This document shows, in pieces, positions 25,295-37,114 of a DNA stretch of 64,000 bases (positions within the stretch are counted from its first letter, which is position 1; every line of letters begins with the position of its first letter). The stretch comes from Varroa destructor. Its lineage: Eukaryota; Arthropoda; Arachnida; Mesostigmata; Varroidae. Under the pieces are notes generated by a model. That model made no database searches, was not told the DNA's origin, and saw only the letters and a list, made by a program, of their open reading frames with translations. The stretch lies in contig NW_019211455.1 in the NCBI RefSeq assembly GCF_002443255.2, forward strand, positions 18,575,126 through 18,639,125, read 5' to 3'. A program made the position numbers and the translations under genes.

Positions 25295-27531
25295 GTGAGT
25301 CGACTTACCGTTATCACACTAGACCGATCGTTCAATCGCGACGTGATTTCCTGTCGTACGAGCTTAATAGAACGCGAGAAAATGCGACACCAGAAGAAAG
25401 GCTCTTTTCGCGACACTCCGTCAGCACGATAGCAATAGCAGCGCCAACGGCGGGACAGGCGTTCAATGCCGGTGTCTTCTCTACATAATTAGAAAGTATT
25501 ATCTGAACAACAACAAGCGCGACAGCGAGAAATGGTTCGTAGTTCTAGTGCAGCTACTATTACTGCTAGCTGTAATTTGCGTGTCTTTCTTCTAACTTCT
25601 ACTTGGATAGAGGAGACAGGAGAAAATAACGGACACTGCTTTGACGGATCTCCCGCGCGGATCCCCCAGTAATTTCGTGCATGATGCTAACTCTTCTATG
25701 AAAGAACATAGGCAGACGGAACCGTCGTTAGCCAATCGATGCCGTAGAATATACTGGCCCCACCACCTCAACTAGAGCGATTAAGGCGGAGCAGTCTGTT
25801 TAGCTGGACGTTGCAAGAGCGTCAACACAGTAGCACGCACGCCATCAACTTTCATCCTTGTATTGCCGCTTATGGCCGAGTACAAACGAACCGTTCGCTG
25901 GTAGCCATTGCCGCGCTAGCGTATAATGGGGACGGGCAGAAGGCGAACGTAGCATAATACCGAATCAGCTGATCGGAGCGTAGTTCAACTACCCAGTTTT
26001 TTTAAGCTTTCTCAATACATAATCAGAAAGTCTCGAAATTCGGCGGCGTTTCACGCAACAGTCTTTCCACGGAAAAGCGTAACGAAAAAAGACGACACAT
26101 CCCAATGCGAATCCATCGATAACCGGCCATTGTTTACTAGTCCTTTCGAAGTATCGTCCGGGTTCGTTAGACCTGCTCGCCGGACCCCTCGCAGCTGCTC
26201 CCTCCATTTGGTGTGTACGCATTGCCTCGTTGCTTGAAGGGTTTCAGCGGCACGGTGGGATATGGTACGCGGTGTTATTCTCGGAAAATCGTATTTCCTG
26301 TTTGGCAGCTTACCGTGAGCTAAGGTTCGCCTAACACCTACTACCGACCAATGAGGATTCCTGCAGTTCGTTGCTGAGCCCAGTGACGTATGACAGAGAG
26401 GGAAAATGTGCTGATGTTTTGGTCAAGCTGATGTTGATGTCATTGTTGTTGTGGGTATCTGGTCTCTATTGGGGCGAGTTTCTCATTCAACGGCAGTGCT
26501 TAGAACAAGCAATTGTCTGTTCCAGCTAAGTGAGGCCCCTGTGTACCGCTGCATTAGTTGTCGAACCTTTCATTCTTTGAGGGCTCTTAGATGTTCTCGA
26601 AGAGCTCGAGCTTAATGTGTGGATATCAGCGATATTCAGTCGCCCCTCCTGTAGACGCGGCGTCAAAGATAGGTGCAGTCACTGCTGCTGTGTGTGAACA
26701 GCATCAAACCTTTAGACAGATAGCGACAGCAGCGTTTTAGTGGCTGCGGTATAACTTTATATCCACGCCGTTCGTCTATTTAATATACACACATGATTAC
26801 TGTGTCTATAATAGGAGAGAGGAAATTAAAGATCGCCTTTTTGACCAGCACTTTTGGTCAAGTGTAGAGTGAAACGACGTCTCATTTGTTGTGACGCAGA
26901 TCCAAACGCTTATTCAAAGACTTAATTGCGTCTGATTTTGTTCAATTTCGACATATACTTAAATATACACACATACAAATATTGAGAATCATTAGAAACA
27001 GTCTGTTCGGGTTTTGTGTATAGCGTGCGCATATATGAACGCGATTGGTTGTCACGGTTACATATGCTGTTCGTAAATGTATGTGATGATGCCTAACCGG
27101 TGATGTGTTAGACGAAAGTGACACGATATTTTTGAGTAAACAACGATCACGAGTGAAGTGCTATTACTGGGTCATATGTTGGCCAAGTATAGTGAGAGCT
27201 CGCGGTGTGTCAGCCACTGATTTCTTTGTGGTTACCTTTATGCATGTCAGTAAACGACATTGCAATACGGGCTGTACAATACGGCTCGAGTGCATCCGGG
27301 AAGCTGGGTTGTTTCGGTCACCACTAGGCGTAAGAGACGTGCGACTAAGTTGGGTATCGCGCACACGCCCTATTTAAATATCGATTTTCGCTCGTACGAA
27401 CAAAAGCAGTTAGAGGCGGTTCGGTGCGGCGCAGTCTGTTTCTTAACGAAGACGCAACTGATGATGATGGCGGTCTCTACGGCGGGCTGGTGCTGTCGCT
27501 CACTGCCGTTGTCGAGCTGTCGTCCGCCGCG
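25295..27531 (+). promoter_or_regulatory. probable promoter/5' UTR region of the BABAM1 gene
   Basis: The 2.2 kb before the BABAM1 start is GC-richer than the upstream spacer and has no coding evidence. In the BABAM1 frame the last stop upstream of the first ATG (27532) is at 27346. An acceptor-like site (pyrimidine-rich, TGTCAG) ends at 27249 and could define the start of the first coding exon. No TATA element or exact transcription start can be assigned. Confidence 0.4.
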
Positions 27532-27535
27532 ATGA
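27461..27535 (+). other. upstream ORF overlapping the BABAM1 start (ATGA)
   Basis: Three consecutive in-frame ATGs (27461, 27464, 27467) open a 24-codon frame that ends in TGA at 27533-27535. That stop overlaps the proposed BABAM1 start ATG (27532-27534) as ATGA. If transcription starts upstream of 27461, ribosomes would meet this frame first. That could reduce initiation at BABAM1 or allow reinitiation. Confidence 0.4.
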
Positions 27536-30500
27536 AGAGGCTTACCAATGAGGGAGGTGGGTCGCCGAGTTCGAAACTGGCCAGAGTTGCTGTGATGGTG
27601 AGTCAACAACAAACTTCGCAGACGCAAACGCAGCAACAGCTACAGCAACAGCCTCTCAACAATCAGCCGCAGCAGCAGCAGCAGCATCACCGTAACAACT
27701 ACCACTACGACGACGAACGGGTAGACGAGCAGCTAACACGACAGCATCAAGGGAGAGGGGGCCAGAATAATAACGACAGTAACAGCACCACTGGCCGATT
27801 GCAGCAGAAGAAACTCGAACAGCGCAACGGTGATAATGATAGGCCCCAGCTAGAACAGGACGGGAGCTCAGTACTGAACGACGCGAGTAAGTTGAAGGAA
27901 CAGGTGGCGCGAGTGCGACGGAAACAGCAAAGAAGTCAACCGAACCATCACGATCACAAACAAACAGTGCTGCAGACAGACCAGGAGCAAGGTGGTAAGT
28001 TTCGACTGGAGTCGCCGAAAACAGGAAACGCCTTAAAGCACCGCTTAGAACAACAACAGCAGCAAGTGCAGGGGCAATCGCGAGCACAACAACGAAACCG
28101 AAGCTCAACGAGTCAGGACCACAAAGATCAGAAGCTAAATAGTCCGCAAGGAATTCGTGAAAAAACGATTCAGAGCAGAAACAAACAATATCAGCACCAG
28201 TCTAATCAACACAATATTCACGTGGCAAGTGTGCACAAGGCACACAATGACGACTGTCATGAGCAAAAACGGCAACATATCAGAAAAGAAAGTAGCGTAA
28301 AACACGCGGAAAGTAACCGTTTTGCAGCAGCTTCGAAGACTGCGAAAACAGTGACGAACTGTGCGGTTTTGAAGTTGCCGGCCGATAGAACATCTACTCA
28401 AATCTCCTCCCGCATCGCAGCAGCTACAGCAAGCGCTCACAGAAAAACCAGCATGATGCTGCAAGCAAACTGCTCCGCTGTGAAAACCACAATATTATCT
28501 GCCGGTGAAGGTGATGATGTGGATGCGGAAAACGGAAGGAACTGCAGCGCCGACAGCAGCAGTCGCGGCAGCACGCCGATGGCAACGTCAGAGGTCATTC
28601 TGCAGAGTGGACTGCAGCCTCGACAGACAGCCCAAGGGGGCCAGCAAACAGTCTCTACGCCTGGGTCGACAGCGTCAACGGCAGAGGGGTCAACTGATCG
28701 CAGCGGAACTAGCCGTGAGAAAGCGATTCGGATGTTACGCAAGAACGCTTGCGATGACTGGGAGCAGCGCCTCGGTGAAGGCGATGGGGGCAACAGAAAG
28801 ACAGATGGATTAAGCACCGCTAGTGTCCTTTATCGGGATAGGTTGACACTGTTGCCAATTAACTGCCAAGAGAAGCTCGTAAGTAACAAAAATTAATGGC
28901 ACATTTATAGGACTAGTCGTATACAGGTAACACTTAACTAGGTGGCGATGGATAATGTTCTTAAGTGGGAGATCCGGCATGTTGGATTCTGTGGGTACGA
29001 GTGGAAATTTTGTGTATAAAGCTTCTAAAAAGGTACATATTCTAGTTATCTCAATGTGCGTAGTATTGACGCAAATCGAATGGGGTAGTATTGGATTATG
29101 TAACATGTCATTAGGTAAAGTTCGTTTGCTGTATTATTTGAGTAATAGCCGTTTGCCTAATCAAGGAGTAGTTAGCCCTCGACAAGCTGAACCTCAAATA
29201 AATTTCAAATTAACATTGAATTAAAAAGTATGCATCTGTACTCAAAAAGGTAAATGCTTTAGTCATTTAGAGAAAAAACATTGGGGGTAACTATTATTAT
29301 GGACAAATATTATAATATTTCCATATAGGCCGGTGATTTCCGTCTGATTTATTACACATATGTGTCTAAGCCCAGATGGATTAGCGGATATCATCGCGTG
29401 CTTTTCTCTATGCAAAGCAGTCACGTCATTTAATAAATTATGTTGATCTAAATTATGTTACATGCCACTTTTTCGAACAATAGTTGCTAGATTTGTCGTT
29501 AACGTCGAACTTGTCATTGTTTTCTTTTTTGATAGGTGTTTATTGTAGACAGTAGCACAGAAACGGGTCAGCCATGTGGACAGTTCGTCGACGGCTCACC
29601 TGCCTGTATTCTAGATGCGCTCAAGAAAGCCATACGTTTACTAGCCTTACGAAGAACTGGAATGAATCCGTCTGCACAGGTGGGACTGGTAGAATGGGGT
29701 CGAACGCCTCGATGGAAATTCTTTCCTCGGTCCATATCGTCGGACCATGCTAGCTTGGATGCAATATTCGATAAACTCCATCCGGCCACTGCCAACGAAG
29801 AGTTGTGCGGTAAGATTCTTGTCACAAATACGACCCTACATATAACAGCTTGTAGCTGTAACAAGAAAAAAGAAACTTTCATGAAAGACAACTTGAAGCA
29901 GCGAAGATATTAATAAATTTAAAAATGCCGGATTTGCGTTGCCGGACATTTTAAAGCATAACAAAATGTAATGAAAGAATGTATACGTCTTCACAGCTAA
30001 AGGGTGTTGATTCAGTCAGGCAATTGTATCGAGACGAGTGAGAATATCACGTTTTAGAGGATAACTTTATGCTTTTTATATTACGGATTCTTCTATTATT
30101 TCTCTTTTTGAATAATAAAGGATAGTTTATAGAAAAATAATTCACACAAACGTGCGGGTAAAATTTTGAGTTTTTTATAAGACTTTAATGAGAATTTTGC
30201 TGTTCAGTAAAGATTGTCTGAACCTGTTTTCGATACTTTCTAAAACGAGCATTACTAGATGTGTTTCTATAAGAAAAAATAAAATAAAATAGTTGAACAC
30301 ATAGGATCACCATGCAAAGTACTAAACTTAGGCGGTTCTCCAAAAGGATAGCATTACTTTAAAGTTATTCTCTGTGTGTTATGCGTTCACGTATTTGTGC
30401 CAATTACACCAAAGTCAATATTCCTAATGTTAAAATAGCAATAGACAAGGATTATTTTCTTCCCATACGTATTAAGAACATATGGACGTGCAACATACAT

Positions 30501-32918
30501 TATGTTATAGCTATAGTATTTGTTACTTCAGAAGCTTATGTATATACGTCTGTGATTTTGTAGTAAACATTATCTATAATAATTTTGTGTTTGTCCCTGT
30601 TTTCGTGTGATCTCATCCGTTTTCAGATTTCAACTACGTTCTTCAGAGCATGTAAGTTGGTAAATTTCTGTTACACGCATAGGTTCAATCGGTATCGGTG
30701 CGAGCAATTAACATTGGGTTATTTTATTTGATTGGTACTATATTATATCCCTGTTGTAAACATGCCCTTGTAGTTCTCTGATCATTGAGCAGTTGAGCAT
30801 CGAGAACTGAAAAAACCATTGACATTTTTATTAGACTTAAAGGGTTCTTTCTGTAGAATGCATTTTACATAGTGATTTAGCATATATACCCATTCCAAAT
30901 AGAATCATTATGATTATCGATTCTAAGAAGCTCTCACAGTTGTTCATGGCATAAATATCTAGTTTGATGCTGTCGTTTTTATTGTTATCGTCATACAGCA
31001 AAGAGCGAACTGGCCTTTCAATGATGTGGAACAAAACATGCCCATCATTTGTTGTTCGAGCCATTGTTTTCTATTGTCGATCGACACCACCTTCATGGTC
31101 GGTTTCCGAAACGTCGACGTCACATCGTTCCACGGTGGTTGAAAACACCTCCCATAGTGGACCCCTTATGACCTCCGATTCTGGCGACCGAGTTCAAAGA
31201 CTCGTGGATCTTAAATATCATCCATTATTTACGTTGGATGCCGTCTTTATGCTACCAAAGGCTTCTTGTTTGAAGCATGAACCGCAAATCGTTTCGGTGG
31301 AAGATCACTCTGAGCGAGCAAGGACTGCTCAGGCTCTAGAGAAAGGCGATCAGATTATTCATGGAGACGGCACTCCGATGCAAGATTGCGAAGTTGAACA
31401 AGCGCAAGAGGTGGTAGGAGACACTGAACAGAAGAAGGCAGAAGTGCCTGAAGTGCAAGCACTAGAACAGGACCAGCCACCACAGAAACAAGACCAGCCT
31501 TCGGATGATGTAGCCGTGGAAGAAGATCAGGCAGCAGAGAACAATAAGAAAAATCTTCGTATCGAAGCTGTGCAGCAAGCTCAGGTTAGTTACCTAGCGA
31601 TATATATGGTTATGTGTAGAGTAGCTTCCAAAAATAATAGACCACGTTGTTATTTTATACAACTTGACTAAATAGAGTAGAACGTAGTTAATTAAAACAA
31701 AACGCATGTTTTTCAAATAACCATTCATTATACACAACAATTCTGTAAAAGAATTAATCGACGCGAATATATGCTTACGATCGACGATACAATAAAACAT
31801 ATTGATTTCAAAGCTTTTAAATTTAATTTTTTGCTAACCAAAGTTTAGATTCTAACATTCATTTAGATTGATACAATGATTCAACTTACTACAATATATA
31901 CGCAAACCTTTCGTACAAAGAACCAGGCTATTTTTCAGCAGGATGTTTTGTTGTCATCTATATATATATATGTAATATATTATTGGATATGAAGATGACA
32001 GTTAGTTGGTAAAGGGATCTACGCGCTGCTCTTCCGCAGGATAAAACGCTGCGACTAACACCAAAGAAGTGACCGAAATGCCTAAAAGCGAAAACCCCAT
32101 TATTTTCTCCAAACTTATATTCAATCCATTATTTTCACACACACTTAATTACGGGACATTGAAAACAGTCGACAAAAGTACCTTCGTTAGATAAGTGCAA
32201 AGAAATCACGACAGGCAATCGCTTGGTCTTGGTAGTCTCAGCCTATGTGTAAGTATTTAATTGTGGACTGGATAGTAGACGGACGAGGAGACAGACTCAG
32301 CGATACATTAGTCAGGTGGCGTAGCGAAGTACATCGGGCCACAAATCCCTACAGTACAAGTATTTAAAGAGGCAGAAGAGTCCAAAAAATGCATGTCCAC
32401 GAATAAAATCCCTCATGGACCACGTTTTTATCGGTCGAACGGATTCATGAAGCCGCAAGCAACCAGTCAAAATTTAATCAGTGCTTTCGTATATATATAA
32501 AATTTTCTACCTAGAACTTGAATAGCATGATGCTTAATATTACTAATAGTGCCGCGTGTTTACCTGAAAAATCCTCTTCAATGCTTTTCAGGGTGTCTTC
32601 GATTGGGTGCATTCGCTGTGCACTCCATCATCGTATATCCTTCCGTGTGCACCATCACCTCTTCAGATTCTTCAACAATGTTGTCGCTTGCTAGGCCATC
32701 CGCTGCAAAGGCCGCCCCAACATCTCGCCCATCATCACTTGCGGCCTGTTCAGACGTCCAACCAATCTGAGAAGCCCGAATCTGCGAGCCAGCAGCATCA
32801 TACACCGCTCCCTTCCAGACATAGCCAGATGATAGGTGGTGATCGCGACTCCTCGACCGAAAGTAGCAGCACACTTTCACGGCCGGACGATGAGTCGATG
32901 CTAGTTGACCTTACGTGA
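27532..32918 (+). CDS. BABAM1: BABAM1/MERIT40 homologue with large Gln-rich extension (5 exons)
   Basis: Scaffold subunit of the BRCC36 deubiquitinase assemblies (BRCA1-A and BRISC), which cleave K63-linked ubiquitin in DNA repair and receptor turnover. Exons by splice reading: 27532-28878, 29536-29809, 30627-30651, 30999-31584, 32592-32918; intron phases 0, 1, 2, 0; 852 residues. The von Willebrand A-like fold begins at about residue 435 (INCQEKL, then VFIVDSS in exon 2). It continues through CPSFVVRAIVFYCRS (about 563-577) and ends in the family's C-terminal LLGHPLQRP signature (about 778-785). The vertebrate protein is about 330 residues. Here residues 1 to about 430 are a Gln/Asn/His-rich low-complexity extension, and about residues 650-744 are an acidic, Gln-rich insertion. 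The start at 27532 is the first in-frame ATG after a stop at 27346. An extra upstream exon cannot be excluded. Confidence 0.87.
30627..30651 (+). CDS. BABAM1: 25-nt microexon of the BABAM1 homologue
   Basis: Exon 2 ends in phase 1 (TGCG|GTAAG at 29809/29810) and exon 4 starts with the third base of a codon (TCATACAG|C at 30999), so they cannot be joined directly. A 25-nt segment at 30627-30651, with a TTTTCAG acceptor and a GTAAGT donor, restores the frame. It inserts DFNYVLQSI, which aligns with the STFNLEGLFSLI-type stretch at this position in BABAM1. Phase repair, splice sites and alignment all agree. Confidence 0.8.
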
Positions 32919-33003
32919 TGCGACGTTAAGGTCTCATATCGGCAACAGTACGCAGCACCGGTTAATGGCGATTGCCAAAAATTCACAGGGAAGTTAGGTA
33001 CAT

Positions 33004-33009
33004 AATAAA
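33004..33009 (+). terminator. AATAAA polyadenylation signal of the BABAM1 gene
   Basis: A canonical AATAAA hexamer 86 nt after the BABAM1 stop codon, the first on this strand downstream of it. The cleavage site is not determinable from the sequence alone. Confidence 0.55.
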
Positions 33010-35019
33010 TGTCTGTAGTTAGAAAAACGGGCCAAAAAGCGGCTCAAAAATTGGCAGGGTAAGAGCTATATGTCGTCTGTAAACGAGCGTATTCGTAGGT
33101 GAGAAGTAAAAATGACCTTGAGGAAGTGGGGAGAGTTAGAGAATCAAGAAAGCTAAAAATGACGATTTGTTAGGTTACAGGTAAATGTATTTTTGCGTTT
33201 TGTGAGCCATCGTATTTCAAGAATCCATTTTCCTTGTAACCTATAAACACGTGCATAAAAAACGCGGACAAGTAAACATACAACCAAACGTACATGTGGT
33301 AGGCATGTACATATAAATAAGAAACAGTGCTGATTAGAAGCATGTAATGGGTGGATGAATATATGAGCTATAATCGTATTAAAAATGGCGGGTACATTTA
33401 TTCCCGCGTAAGGAAAATAACAGCATGTACACTGAGTTTGTGCTTCTGGCAAAATTCACTGTTAATCAGAAATTTTTAATGGCGAATTTACAGAAATGCG
33501 GAAATTGTTTTATGTTAGACGAAGCGTCACGTGAGGTCAAAAGAGTTAAATGTTCTTTAGTTGCCTCTAGTGCACACAGCCAAATTATTATTATTACTAT
33601 TAACGCTAACATCAATAGTGCGGATATTAACAAAAACAAAGCTTCAATTAAGCCACAGGTGATCACCGATGACTTTACTGGGTGCAAATAACGCAAAGTG
33701 TTGAGCTCCCGAAATTTCTTAAGCAGTAAACAGTCGCTTGGGTAAATGCACAAAACGATATTAATACAATTTGTTATCGCTTGTGGGTCAGCGTGTAACT
33801 GTCCCACCGTGTCAATTGCATCTAACTATTAAGCATAAAGGAGCAAGAATGAAGAAAACCTTATTTCCAGTAGATGTTTTAATATGACCGATCCAAGTCA
33901 TGCATTAAAAGTATAGTAGGTTTTTGCAACAGTTCTATGTAACGATAGAATCAATTGAAAAGCATATCTGTCTTCTTCGCGGTTTCGTTTGTCTATGTAC
34001 AACTAGAAAACGTAACAAAATTATGTCTGTAAGCAAAGCATGCTTGTTGTACAGCCCCAAGAAACAGCAAACAAAAACTAGTAATTCGTAGTGACGATCA
34101 AGAAATCACGTTTCTTACTTTTTGTATATAGTACGTACAATTGTAAGATTCGACATTAAAACAAAAAAGCTATAACATAACTAGCTTGATAAAAACTCGC
34201 GCTATCGTTGAATTTCTATTTCGTTGCCTATTTTAGTATCGTACCTAAATGCACACCTACACACATACACATACACTATACACATACACAGACGTACATA
34301 CACACACCCACACACATACACTAGTTGATTTATTATAATTTAGTATTTACAGCAATAATTGAACAACTTCGGTACACCTCCTGCGACCTCCTCGGCCATC
34401 AAATTCCACAAACAACGCCACATGACTGATAGTTTTACGTCTGTGTGTGACGAACTGCACAGGCGAATAGAGTGAACGAAACAAAGGGGATGGGGAGAGA
34501 AAAAAAATACACACTCTGCTGAAGCATATTTGCATTCATGATAAAAATGCTGTTGAACGGCGATTTATTCATGGGGAATCAGTTGAGAATGAAGGAAACG
34601 GTATATTAGAAAACATTTTTCGAGATCAGAAAACCCAGAAATGTAGACAGAGGCAGACAGGAAAAAGGTGGTCAGAAGGAAGAATGGGTGTATTTGTATG
34701 TTGCTTCCTATGTCAGTGTGTAAAAGTGAAAGATACGATATCGTGAACAGACGCGTGGGGAGAACGAACACAGTGAGGAGACATAATGATAATTGACTGA
34801 TTGATACTGATGAATGAACAGATGAATTGTGATAATGAAATTTACTATTATTTGCATAGATCTGCATTGGATTGATTGGTTGATCGATTCATAGGTTGGG
34901 TTCTTATTAGCGAGGGAGGGGTGATCCTGTGCTTGTGCAATGTGTATATCAATACATATATTGAAAAAAATAATGGTGAATAAATATAATAGGCACTGTT
35001 CTGTACACTGACTTGAATT
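33010..35019. other. intergenic, no gene recognised
   Basis: Spacer downstream of the BABAM1 gene. Contains a CA/CATA-rich simple-sequence tract at about 34251-34321. Open frames (33425-33691 plus, 33466-33807 minus) lack motifs. Confidence 0.55.
34251..34321 (+). repeat. CA/CATA-rich simple repeat
   Basis: About 70 bp of imperfect CACATA/CACA units on the plus strand, interrupted by a few other bases. Confidence 0.85.
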
Positions 35020-35183
35020 TTTACTAAGCTATAATAATACAGGGTTAGACTAACAGCGAATGTAGGCTGATATTGGTAGTGGTGGGAAATAATTATTATT
35101 TACTAAGCTGCAATAAATACAGGGTTAGACTAACAGCAAATATAGACTGACCACTACCAATTAGTGGTGGAAATAATTATTAC
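35020..35183 (+). repeat. 79-bp imperfect tandem duplication
   Basis: Two adjacent units begin at 35020 and 35099 with TTTACTAAGCT. Each contains CAGGGTTAGACTAACAGC and ends in AATAATTATTA. The second unit carries a small insertion in which CCACTACCAATTAGTGGTGG can fold back on itself, whereas the first has only the GGTAGTGGTGGG half. Function unknown. Confidence 0.8.
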
Positions 35184-36872
35184 AAGAAATTCGTCGTAGA
35201 TATGGTGATAATGTCTATCATGTCGTTGAAAAAAGAATATTAAGCAACATCAAAGAAATTTCAATGAAAATAAAAATTGCTAGGTAATAACGACCATGAA
35301 ATTAGCTTGGGGTTAGGCTATGCAGGGTATACGAAGTAATACGGCGAAATCATTCTCACATGGATAACAAAAATGTTACGCCACATCGGCTTCAAAAAGC
35401 AGTTCGGAGAGTCTGGCATTATCTCGTTTGTTCCAAATATTTACGGCTTGAAGTTATTCCTTGAACGTAAGGATCCTATTTTTGAAATGTGAAGGACCAA
35501 ATTCTCACGAGATTGACGCCAGATGAAACTTTGTGAGAGCTTTGAAATTTTGAAATTGCAAAAAACACACGCATCAAATATTTTTGCAAATGATCTCCAA
35601 AAATAGTTTATTAACAATAATTGCACAAAAATGTTTTCTTCCACCGATTCTGTCGGCGGGCTTCATTCTTTGTCTTTTTCATTCATAACGTGCGCGAGTT
35701 TACCAACGAGTTCATATATCATATAATAATAATAAATGTGCCGCGTATAATAACGGTTCTCTCGTATCGCACAATAGGAGCTAGCGCCACGGCCTTTTAT
35801 GGTCGTCTTATTCTCTCTGTTAAGGTTACTTCTACTAATAATATACAGTTTATGTTTATAACAAATAGACGTAGATATTTGCTCTTGATTGGAAATGACA
35901 TTTGGCTAATGGCAGTTATCGTGTGCTATTCATAACACGAAGTACCTAATAATGGTGATTTCGCGTAGATTTGAAATATCCTATGCACAGTTTGGGTATT
36001 TTTAGTCAGTCACAAAGAATACAACATATGTTACAACAAGCCGTTGTCTCACTTGCGAGTACGCTAACAGATGCGCAGCATCACGTGCCGTCTTTGATCG
36101 GAATCACCCAACGTCTGGTTTCATCGGGTTGAGGCAGTAGTTTCCCTTCAAAGCAATTCGGTAACCCCTCCAAATGCGTATCTTCTTTAGCGTTTTTGTC
36201 TGATGAGAGTATCACCCTACACTGTGACCCGTGTGGTTTAGTCGATAAGCTGTGTCAAACAGAGCATATCCGTGGACGAGCTGTCTTATATTCAAGCAGC
36301 TACTCCTTAGCTGGTAGTAGTAATTAACCCATGCTATATTTTGGCATGTATTGTATGTTCTGTCATATCGTTTTTCTTGACAAGGGAGGATAACAAAAGG
36401 TAAAAATTAATTTTTAAATCCAAGTAATTAAGAGTACTGCCGACGATCTTTCTTTCTCGTAACTTTTCTTCGACTCCTGAATGTGTGGAAGCTAAATTTC
36501 CTCCTTCTTTCTATTTTTTTTTCAGAGTTAATAGCATGTGTTCAGTATCATACAAACATGTATATGAAGGATGTATAGCAAAATATGCACATCATTGAAC
36601 GAGTGCTATGCACATCAACAACGTCTGCCAAAAACGAGATGGTGTTGAATGAGATTCTTATGCTCGTTCTATAGGTGCTAATAATCACGACAGATATCAC
36701 CATTTTAGCGGGCAGTGGCACTATGCATGAAACCGCCCACACACTTAAGGTTTTACGACGGCCAAAAATATTCACTCAAGTACTCATTGCAACTCTTTTC
36801 TTGTATAGTTGTCGGTAAAAATGTTTGCCATAGCAAGCATCTTTACCTATATATAAACATGTTCTTGCTGGG
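35184..36872. other. intergenic, no gene recognised
   Basis: Spacer between the convergent BABAM1 and compact WH-PHD-SAM genes. I find no coding or RNA feature that I can support. Confidence 0.55.
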
Positions 36873-36878
36873 TTTAAT
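36873..36878 (-). terminator. possible polyadenylation signal of the compact WH-PHD-SAM gene
   Basis: TTTAAT on the plus strand reads ATTAAA on the minus strand, about 240 nt past the stop codon at 37115. It is the best hexamer variant I found there. Support is weak. Confidence 0.25.
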
Positions 36879-37114
36879 CAAGCAAGCTTTATACCAATTC
36901 AAGTGTTACAGTAATCTTACATAATTGCCCTTCCCTATAAGAGATTTTGTAAGGGAAACTTTCGTGTTGTTCCATCGAAAATTATAACATTTCGTATAAT
37001 ATTTAGTTATATAAAGCTCTTAGGTAACTGTTTTTTTCTGTTGCACCTTAACGGCAGCTAAAAAAAACTGACTTGAATAGAATAATAAGCCTATACAAGA
37101 TATCTAATTGTGGC

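Noticed and set aside
27656..28817. Antisense ORFs of 109-150 codons across the BABAM1 first exon
   Set aside because: They are shadows of the CAG/Gln-rich sense exon, whose reading frame is supported by continuity with the vWA-like core.
34251..34321. Possible CRISPR-like or structured array in the CA-rich tract
   Set aside because: It is a simple CA/CATA microsatellite without spacers, and the window is eukaryotic.
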